Position numbers and translations under genes: made by a program. From Alviniconcha marisindica (lineage: Eukaryota > Mollusca > Gastropoda > Provannidae), in assembly GCA_018857735.1 (NCBI GenBank), contig JABMCL010000134.1, positions 62,501-126,500 on the forward strand: 64,000 nucleotides of DNA, in the 5' to 3' direction. Every line of letters begins with the position of its first letter. The first letter of the stretch is position 1. Below are positions 49,901 to 61,100 of the stretch, one piece after another. Under the pieces are notes generated by a model. It did not search any database and had not been told where the DNA came from. It worked only from the letters and a program-made list of their open reading frames with translations.

Positions 49901-51267
49901 GTCTTACAATTCCAACAGGTATGTATGTATGTATGTATGTCTGTATGTATGTACCAATCTTACAATTGTAATGGGTATGTATGTACCAATCTTACAATTG
50001 TAATGGGTATGTATATATGTACCAATCTTACAATTGTAATGGGTATGTATATATGTACCAATCTTACAATTGTAATGGGTATGTATGTACCAGTCTTACA
50101 ATTGTAATGGGTATGTATGTATGTACCAGTCTTACAATTGTAATGGGTATATGTGCTCCAGTCTTACAATATTGTAATGTAGTATGTATGTATGTATGTA
50201 TGTATGTATGTAGTCTTACAATTTAAATGGGTATGTGTGCACCAGTCATTATAGAGACCAGCACTGAAGATCAACACATGTTTATGAGTCAGCAAACATA
50301 CCCTTAAGTCTACATACTGCTGTCTTTTAGTGAGCAGTCTCACTCTAAACATAGTAACCCCATAGTGAAGTCTTTCAGTTAAAAACAAGACTCCACCGGT
50401 TCAAGTCCTCAACAAGGCTAGCAAGACTAGGCTCCGAGAAAAGGCACTTGTGTGATGTGCTCCATCTGTGTGTAAAGAAAATCCACTCTCTGTCCTCAAC
50501 GTAAAGAAAACCACTCTCTGTGCTCAACGACTGAACACACCCTCTCAATCCCCACTTTTAACGTAAAGAAAACCACTCTCTGTCCTCAACATACAGAAAA
50601 CCACTCTCTGTGCTCAACGACTGAACACACCCTCTCAATCCCCACTTTTAACGTAAAGAAAACCACTCTCTGTCCTCAACAACTGAACACACCCTCTCAA
50701 TTCCCACTTTTAACGTAAAGAAAACCACTCTCTGTCCTCAACGTAAAGAAAACCACTCTCTGTGCTCAACAACTGAACACACCCTCTCAATTCCCACTTT
50801 TAACGTAAAGAAAACCAGTCTCTGTGCTCAACGTAAAGAAAACCACTCTCTGTGCTCAACGACTGAACACACCTTCTCAATCCCCACTTTTAACGTAAAG
50901 AAAACCACTCTCTGTGCTCAACGACTGAACACACCTTCTCAATCCCCACTTTTAACGTAAAGAAAACCACTCTCTGTGCTCAACGACTGAACACACCCTC
51001 TCAATCCCCACTTTTAACGTAAAGAAAACCACTCTCTGTCCTCAACAACTGAACACACCCTCTCAATCCCCACTTTTAACAGCTGCCGTGGGCCTGATGA
51101 TCCAAGGTGCCGCATGCAAAAGGAAAATGTAAGCAATAAAAAAAAATCTACTCCTGATGTTTTAGTTTTAAATGCAGGAGTTTAATTCTTACCAGAGATG
51201 ATGACTTTTATTGTGGTGGGTGTCCTTGGGTGGATTAGCGTGTTATGTGAGGATGGGTGGGTTGGTC

Positions 51268-51330
<63 letters not shown>

Positions 51331-51619
51331 TGTGTTTGTGTGTGTGGGTCTGTGTCTGTGTGGGTCTGTGTCTGTGTGTATGTGTGTGTGTTTGTGTGTG
51401 TGGGTCTGTGTCAGTGTGGGTCTGTGTCTGTGTGGGTGTGTGTGTGTGTGTGTTGTGTGGTGTGTGTGTGTGTTGTGTTGTGGTGTGTGTGGTGTTGTGT
51501 GTGTGTGTGTTGTGTGTGTGTGGTGTGTGTGTGTGTGTGTGTGGTGTAGTGTGTGTGGTGTGTGTGTGGTGTGTGTGTGTGTGGTCTGTGTTGTGTGTGT
51601 GTGTGTGTGTATTTGTGTG

Positions 51620-51656
<37 letters not shown>

Positions 51657-51861
51657 GTATGTGTGTGGTTTGTGTGTGTGGGTCTGTGTAGTGTTGTGTG
51701 GTGGGTCTGTGTCTGTGTGTGTGTGTGTGTGGGTTGTGTGTGTGTTTGTGTGTGTGTGGGTCTGTGTGTGTGTGTGTGTGTGTGTGTTGTGTGTTTTGTG
51801 TGTGTGGGTCTGTGTCGTGTGGTGTGTGTGTGTGTGTGTGTGTGTGTGGGTTGTGGTGTGT

Positions 51862-51901
<40 letters not shown>

Positions 51902-52007
51902 GTGTGTGTGGGTCTGTGTGTGTGTGTGTGTGTGTGTGTGTTGTGTGTTGTTTGTGTGTGTGGTGTTGTGTGTGGTGTGTGTGTGTGTGTGTGTGTTGTG
52001 TGTGTGG

Positions 52008-52042
<35 letters not shown>

Positions 52043-52157
52043 TTGTGTGGTCTGTGTGTGTGTGTGTGTGTGTTGTGTGTCTGTGTGTGTGTGTGTAGTG
52101 TGGTGTGTGGTCTGTTGTGTGTGTGGTGTGTGTGTTGTGTGTGTGGTGTGTGTGTGT

Positions 52158-52193
<36 letters not shown>

Positions 52194-55100
52194 TGTGTTT
52201 GTGTGTTGTGTGGGTCTGTGTCTGTGTGGGTCTGTGTCTGTGTGTGCTTGGGTGCATGTATGTATGAATGTGTGCGTGCATGTGTGTCTGTGAAAGGGAG
52301 AGATTGAACACAAGTGTTGATTTCAATCAGCTTGATCTGTTAAAGAAACTTTTCCAATTCTATGCAGATGCCAACTTCCATATGATGAAGGTTGATCTGA
52401 TTTGATCAGATCATCCATCGTCGTCAACAACCACCCCTAACAGCCACTACACCCACCTGCGGAAGTTGTTGAGGACAACCATGTTGGCGTAGGTGTAGTA
52501 CAGGTAGTACATATAGGGTGGGTTCTCCTCATTGGACCAGTCACTAGGCAGCGGGCTGTCAGCGTCAAACACGATGGGCTCCGGCTTGGACTCATCATCC
52601 ACAGAGTCAAATCCTGTCACCTGCCCACCAACACCATCGTCAGGATAGGTGCAACAGTGGAAGTTTACAACAGAATATGGATGCACAATTTACATGTTTG
52701 CCAACCAGTCAAATCTGATCCGTGCCCATCCACACCATCTGTCAGGATAGAGAGAGTAAAGACCTTCTGCGGTATTTAGCTTTCTTGGCCATGCTGTTTG
52801 GGTTGCTATGAAAACAACACAGTAACTCAAAATGTATACATATGTGTATTTCTGAGTTGGACTTAAATTCATCTATCCATTAAAAAAAAATCTGCAAGAA
52901 GAGTGACTGCTAGCGTTCCAAAACAAAATCCAAACACAAAAGGTTCAAAAGAACGCCGTTTATTAGGACTAGATAAAACCAGCATTTTCAGGGTAATCCC
53001 CCTTGCCAAACTACAGAACAACACTTAACAACAGTTTAACGGTCAAAAATGACGAACAACGAAGTGAATAGCTAAACCATTTATCTGTTTTGGGTTGAGC
53101 TATGTTGTTTTCCTGTCCAGTGCTTGGTAGCACTGGTTGCTTGGTAGCGCTGGTTGCTTGGTAGCGCTGGTTGCTTGGAAGCACAGGACAGGAAATGAAC
53201 ATAGGTTGATGGTTTAGCTTTTCACTTCATTTTTTTCATAGTTTTTGATCATGTAGCTGTTGTTTAAGTGTTGTTTTGTAGCTTTTGTAGCTCTGAGAGT
53301 GTTAGGGGTGACACCACAAACAGGGGCTGGAAGATGCTGACCATGATGTGTTAAGCGCTTTGAGAGTGTTAGGGGTGACATCTCAAACAGGGGCTGGAAG
53401 ATGCTGACCATGATGTGTTAAGCGCTTTGAGAGTGTTAGGGGTGACACCACAAACAGGGGCTGGAAGATGCTGACCATGTGTTAAGTGCTTTGAGAGTGT
53501 TAGGGGTGACATCACAAACAGGGCCGGAAGATGCTGACCATGTGTTAAGTGCTTTGAGAGTGTTAGGGGTGACATCACAAACAGGGCCGGAAGATGCTGA
53601 CCATGTGTTAAGTGCTTTGAGAGTGTTAGGGGTGACATCACAAACAGGGCTGGAAGATGCTGACCATGATGTGTTAAGGCTTTGAGAGTGTTAGGGGTGA
53701 CATCACAAACAGGGCTGGAAGATGCTGACCATGTGTTAAGTGCTTTGAGAGTGTTAGGGGTGACATCACAAACAGGGGCTGGAAGATGCTGACCATGATG
53801 TGTTAAGCACTTTGAGAGTGTTAGGGGTGACATCACAAACAGGGCTGGAAGATGCTGACCATGTGTTAAGTGCTTTGAGAGTGTTAGGGGTGACATCACA
53901 AACAGGGGCGGAAGATGCTGACCATGTGTTAAGCACTTTGAGAGTGTTAGGGGTGACATCACAAACAGGGCTGGAAGATGCTGACCATGTGTTAAGCGCT
54001 TTGAGAGTGTTAGGGGTGACATCACAAACAGGGCTGGAAGATGCTGACCATGTGTGTTAAGGCTTTGAGTGTTAGGGGTGACATCACAAACGGAGCGGAA
54101 GATGCTGACCATGATGTTAAGCTTTGAGAGTGTTAGGGGTGACACACAAACAGGGGCTGGAAGATGCTGACCATGTGTTAAGGCTTTGAGAGTGTTAGGG
54201 GTGCATAAACAAAATGCTGAAGTGGTTAACAGGTGTTAGGGGTGACATCACAAACAGGGAGCGGAAGATGCTGACCATGTGTTAAGTGACTTTGAGAGTG
54301 TTAGGGGTGACACTCACAAACAGGGCTGGAAGATGCTGACCATGATGTGTTAAGGCTTTGAGATGTTAGGGGTGACATCACAAACAGGGGCTGGAAGATG
54401 CTGACCATGATGTGTTAAGCTTTGAGAGTGTTAGGGGTGACATCACAAACAGGGGCTGGAAGATGCTGACCATGTTTAAGCGCTTTGAGAGTGTAGGGGT
54501 GACATCACAAACAGGAGCCGGAAGATGCTGACCATGTGTTAAGTGCTTTGAGAGTGTTAGGGGTGACATCACAAACAGGAGCCGGAAGATGCTGACCATG
54601 GTGTGTTAAAATGGATTGCTCCAAGAGCACTAGGGAAGACAGGGCTGGAAGCTGTTGGACCATGACCTGTTGACTCAAAATCAAACACTGCTGGCGGCAA
54701 ACACTTTAGGGAAGACTCCATAACCCTGGGATGAGGACAGGGACCATGACCTGTTAACTCAAAATCAAACACTCCTGGCGGCAAACACTTTAGGGAAGAC
54801 TCCATAGCGCGGGGATGAGGACAGGGACCATGACCTGTTAACTCAAAATCAAACACTCCTGGCGGCAAACACTTTAGGGAAGACTCCATAACCCTGGGAT
54901 GAGGACAGGGACCATGACCTGTTAACTCAAAATCAAACACTCCTGGCGGCAAACACTTTAGGGAAGACTCCATAGCGCTGGGATGAGGACAGGGACCATG
55001 ACCTGCACTCACATGCTGCAGGAAGGCATGGAGCTCCGGATGACTCCTGGGGTCCCTGGTCACCTCGAACAGGGGCTGGAAGATGTTGATCAGGATGTCA

Positions 55101-58100
55101 TTGAAGGAGGTCACCAGCTTGGAGCTCTTGAATACATCACTGAAACATGGAATACACATCAAAGAAACAAAACACTTCATGGAAACATGTAACTCATACA
55201 TACTGATGAACAGAACACCTCACTAAAACACAGACTAACACCTTATGGGACACATTGCAGCAACACAGATCATATCACTAAAGCAAGGAACACATCACTG
55301 AAACATGGACTACATCACTGAAACATGGACTACATCACTGAAACATGGACTACATCACAGAAACATACACCTTCCCCCCTCCTCTAAACAAAGAAACCAT
55401 TCCTGAAATATGAAACATTTTCTACACCACAGAATATGTCTCCGACTCGTAAAACATATCACTGAAATAGGAACACTTTGTTGCAGCACATAACCTGTCA
55501 CTGAGACATGAAACACATCCTTGAACAGTTGAAGTGAGAAACACATTGCCACAAAACAGAACACATCCCTGAATCACACAAAGCATCCCTGAAACATGGA
55601 ACACATTGCTGTAGCACACAACACATCAATGAAACATGAAAAACATCCCTGAAATACAGAGCACACCTGAGCCACAGAACAGATCCCTGAAACATGGAAC
55701 ACAGTGCCACAATACAGAACACATGACTGAAACATCAAAAATTCTAGTGAAACACTATGTCATTGAAACAGAGACGGGAGAACAGATCCCTGAAACATGG
55801 AACACAGTGCCACAATACATAACACATGACTGAAACATGGAACACAGTGCCACAATACACAACACACGACTGAAACATGGAACACAGTGCCACAATACAC
55901 AACACATGACTGAAACATGGAACACAGTGCCACAATACACAACACACGACTGAAACATGGAACACAGTGCCACAATACACAACACACAACTGAAACATGG
56001 AACACAGTGCCACAATACACAACACACGACTGAAACATGGAAAACAGTGCCACAATACACAACACACGACTGAAACATGGAACACAGTGCCACAATACAC
56101 TACACACAACTGAAACATGGAACACAGTGCCACAATACACAACACACGACTGAAACATGGAACACAGTGCCACAATACACAACACACAACTGAAACATGG
56201 AACACAGTGCCACAATACACAACACACGACGGAAACATTAAAAATGTGAGTGAAACACTATGTCACTGAAACAGAGACGGGAGAACAGATCCCTGAAACA
56301 TGGAACACTGTGCCACAATACACAACACACGACTGAAACATGGAACACTGTGCCACAATACACAACACACGACTGAAACATGGAACACAGTGCCACAATA
56401 CACTAGTGAAACAGAGACGGGAGAACAGATCCCTGAAACATGGAATACAGTGCCACAATACACAACACACAACTGAAACATGGAACACAGTGCCACAATA
56501 CACAACACACAACTGAAACATGAACACTGTGCCACAATACACAACACACGACGGAAACATGGAACACAGTGCCACAATACACAACACACGACGGAAACAT
56601 GGAACACAGTGCCACAATACACTAGTGAAACAGAGACGGGAGAACACATCCCTGAAACATGGAACACTGTGCCACAATACACAACACACGACGGAAACAT
56701 GGAACACAGTGCCACAATACACAACACACGACGGAAACATGGAACACAGTGCCACAATACACAACACACACAACATCACGGACTGAAAACATGGAACACA
56801 GTGCCACAATACACAACATACGACGGAAACATGGAACACAGTGCCACAATACACTAGTGAAACAGAGACGGGAGAACACATCCCTGAAACATGGAACACT
56901 GTGCCACAATACACAACACACGACGGAAACATGGAACACAGTGCCACAATAGACTAGTGAAACAGAGACGGGAGAACAGATCCCTGAAACATGGAACACA
57001 GTGCCACAATACACAACACACGACTGAAACATGGAACACAGTGCCACAATACACTAGTGAAACAGAGACGGGAGAACACTCACTAGAGTCGAGGAAGTTG
57101 TATAATCCAGCGAACATTGTCGGAGTAGACTTTGTGTTTGATGGCCCACTGTGCCAGCTTGTCCCACTCGTTCACCGACCGGCCATATATGGACAGTCGA
57201 AACTCTGCATTCTGGTATTTGCTCTCTTCCAAATCTTCTATCACCTCCTGCATGTGAGAAGGTAGGCATATCCCAAAAGTAGAAGAAGAAAAAAGAAAAA
57301 GAAAAAGAAGCTTATATCTGTAGGTAAAACCAGTTAAGCAACAGGGGAAAAAATGGATATTAAAGTAAGTACCACTTTCATTACCAAATTATGTGTAAGC
57401 AATTAAAAAAAGAAAAATTAGATATCAAAACAAGTACCGTTCACAGGTTCCTGTGTTATGGATTAAAACAAAATGGATATCACTAATTACCAGAACAAGT
57501 ACAGATTCCCGTGTTAGGAATAGAAAAAAAAAAGAAAAGAGAGAACAAAATGGACTTCAAAACAAGTATCATTTTCATTCTTGTGTTAGGAAAATATCAG
57601 TTTACAAAACTATGTCTTGGCCAGTTGTAATAATAGCAACCATATTTTTTGGCATGACACTCCATCTCACTATTATGCATCACCATACCATGTTTGATTA
57701 TAAAAGGTTGGGCAGTTCTAAAGATATCTTTTGGACAAAGCCGGACACATGGACAGACAGACAGACAGATGGTTAGTTAGTAACTGGATTCTAACGTCCT
57801 GTCAATCACACAGGGTCACCTCTGCACAATCAAACTGTGGCATAAGCAAATGCACATTTCACAACTCTTTTCACATGTATAAACACTTTCTCAAGGCAAT
57901 CCACAAAACTAATCCCTACAGAAACAGAAACAAAACATGCATATACACAAACATCAAACACATTTTCAGTTAGCCCTTCAATATTATCCCTCTTAAAACA
58001 GCACATAAGGCTGGCAAGATCAACCATCAAAGAAAAATATTGTTAAAAAGGATCAGACAGAAATAAGTGCGTAATGGTAAATACCAGTGCCATATGGCAG

Positions 58101-61100
58101 CAAGCTGCACACACCACCAACTATCATCTCCTAGCTGCTCAACAAGAGCCAGACAAAAACAAAATACAAAAAACAAAATCTTATTAGTTTTAAGAACAAC
58201 TGTTGGAGAATTTTCTGGAAAAAAGTCAGGGGACTGGACAATATTGAGAAAAGTGACGAGACAGAAAGAAACAGCAAGAGGAGTAGGCAGCAAAACAAGA
58301 GCAGAGATAGGAAAGGGGAATCATATGACTGCCCTGAGATTATGAACCAAAGTGAGTGATGAGAGAAAGTTGAGATTTCTGTAACAGCACTTTACTCCCA
58401 GCTTGGAGCGGCTTTTATGTAAACACCTGTGCATGCTCTCTCCAATTCCAAAACAGATGCTCTCACTCATAGTAAGGTGCTTGCACACAAACTGCCAAGC
58501 ATAATAAACCAAAACAACAACCCCCGAAAACTCAACAACAGAAACAAACCAAAATGGATACCACTTCAAATGTTTTGAAGAGGGTGAAAACAACTTTTCA
58601 ATCTGCAAGACAGGGGTGAGTCTAGCCGCCTACAGGTGTGACCAATGGGCAGCCCTGATTACCAGCAGCACTGACTCATCCAACCGCTTAGCTGCTTTTG
58701 GTCTACACTCTGAACTTTTCTACTTGAGTCACCAGAATGCATTTCTGTAACCCTAGATTACGTATGTGTGTTTGCACATGTACACATGCATATGTGTTTG
58801 CGAATGTGTGCATGCATGTGTGCTTACGCACGTGCGCATACATGTGTGTGCATGTTGCTAGTGTGACTGTAAAGCACTCGATCAGCACTCCTACTGAGGT
58901 ACTGTATAAATCTCTTGTAGCAGTAGTCGCATTAGTAGTAAAGTAATGGACAATCAACCAACCAATCAATCAACCAATCAATTAGTCTAAAACCAGTCAC
59001 TCAAACAACAAATCACCTTCATGATCTGAGCAAAATATTTTCCCTCAATGTAGTTGTCAGTTTTGATGAAGATCTCCCTCAGTCGACTTTGACCAATAGG
59101 GTTGTACTTCGCATTGAACTTGTCAAACCTGTGAAATGTGTTGCGATCCTGCAAACAAAAAAAGGGAAAGAATGACTATGGCAGTAAATGGAAGCTTGTC
59201 CATTTTCCTTTGTGCTCCCTCACTTGAATTAATCAAAATGATGCAACAATTTGGGCTGGTTTGGTGGTCTCCTATACGACGAAACACAAGGAACAATGAA
59301 ACACAAGCAATTTTGACTTAAAACCTGATGAAGACAATTTTCTGTCGAAAGTGCTTGTGTTTCGTCATATAGGTGAGTACATTTCCCCAGATCTGTTCTA
59401 TTTTGTCAACCTCACCAGTTGTTCACTCAGTCCCTGGTTTTGTGGTGTTTTTTCCATTGCATGTGTGGCTGGCTCATTTTGCATGAAGGTACAATTTGCG
59501 GAATAGTATATAAGGCTTCATTAGCCTTACAGTGTGTGAAATTACTGGACTGAGTGTATAGTTTTGGTTTATCTTCATTGAAAACATTTTTGTAGTAAAA
59601 CCTACTTAATCTTGGTGGGTTTGTGTCAAGACACTGCAGAACAGTGTATTTTGTTGAGTGACCATGGGTGTCAAAACACAGACACATGCTTCTGCACATT
59701 GTTCTGCTTGTTCTGGGTTTTGTTCTTCTGCTTGTTCTGGGTTTTGTTCATCTGCTTGCTCTGGGTATTGTTCATCTGCTTGTTCTGGGTTTTGTTCATC
59801 TGCTTGTTATGACTTATGGGCATTGTTCATCTGCTTGTTATGGGCATTGTTCATCTGCTTGTTCTGGGTTTTGTTCTTCTGCTTGTTCTGGGTTTTGTTC
59901 ATCTGCTTGCTATGGGCATTGTTCATCTGCTTGTTCTGGGCATTGTTCATCTGCTTGTTCATCTGCTTGTTCTGGGCATTGTTCATCTGCTTGTTCTGGG
60001 CATTGTTCATCTGCTTGTTCTGGATATTGTTCATCTGCTTGTTCTGGGCATTGTTCATCTGCTTGTTCTGGGCATTTGCTGCCTATAGCCATTCATAAAA
60101 AGAAAAGTTGAGAGTGGCAGGCCCCTTTCAAGCATCCAGTGAACTGCTGTGGAAGTAACAACCATGGCTTGTTCTTTCTTCATCAAAACAACATGATCAC
60201 TTGCTTCTTTGCAATACTTGATATTGCCACTATGTGAAAGGAAAAAGCAGCAAATGACCATGTTGCTTTTGAAGACTTTTTGCCGGTATGTAAAGGTATT
60301 GCTTTGTTTCTAAACCAAGGCCGGAGAAACCAGTGAACTCCATCAGCTCAGTACTTAAAGTTCTGAAGTTCTGCAATGGTGTGAGACAATCCTGTTTGTG
60401 GGATTATGACTGAAGAAAAAAAATGCTAATACAACTGAAGTGAACCTATCTGGAAAATTTATTTCTCTTGATTTTAATCCAGTCCTCGATTGTGGGTTCT
60501 GCTGTGTTGGCATCATTATAAAATAAAATGTGCCAGAATGCATTTGTTATACATGTACATACTTCACTATGCAATATTTGATCAAGCATCAAGTGATAAA
60601 AAGGTTACTTTTGTTCTCAAAGTTATTAGTTTGTTCAAAAACTTACCACAAGGCACTAAGTTTTCCTTCAATGCATTTTCAAAAACCAGTCTCTTCCCAA
60701 AACTGTACAATCACTTTGTTTTTCTTTGCAACTAGGCCTTGTGACACTACCTGTTGGCACAAAGCCAGGGACATCACAGCATCGTTCACCTGAGATGAGA
60801 GACATAGAAAAGCGGAGGCCCTAGGCCATCTTACTTCAAAGGACCAGAAAGGGCTATCATCAATCAAACATTGGAACGGAGGCCCTAGGCCATCTTACTT
60901 CAAAGGACCAGAAAGGGCTATCATCAATCAAACATTGGAACGGAGGCCCTAGGCCATCTTACTTCAAAGGACCAGAAAGGGCTATCATCAATCAAACATT
61001 GGAACGGAGGCCCTAGGCCATCTTACTTCAAAGGACCAGAAAGGGCTATCATCAATCAAACATTGGAACGGAGGCCCTAGGCCATCTTACTTCAAAGGAC

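Noticed and set aside
51198..52326. Frames over 360 codons rich in Cys-Val or His-Thr
   Set aside because: Direct translation of a GT/CA dinucleotide tract, open on both strands.
55744..57047. Cys-rich minus-strand frames that superficially resemble small secreted Cys-rich peptides
   Set aside because: They are translations of the intron 4 array (CCATGTTTCAG units), open in several phases.
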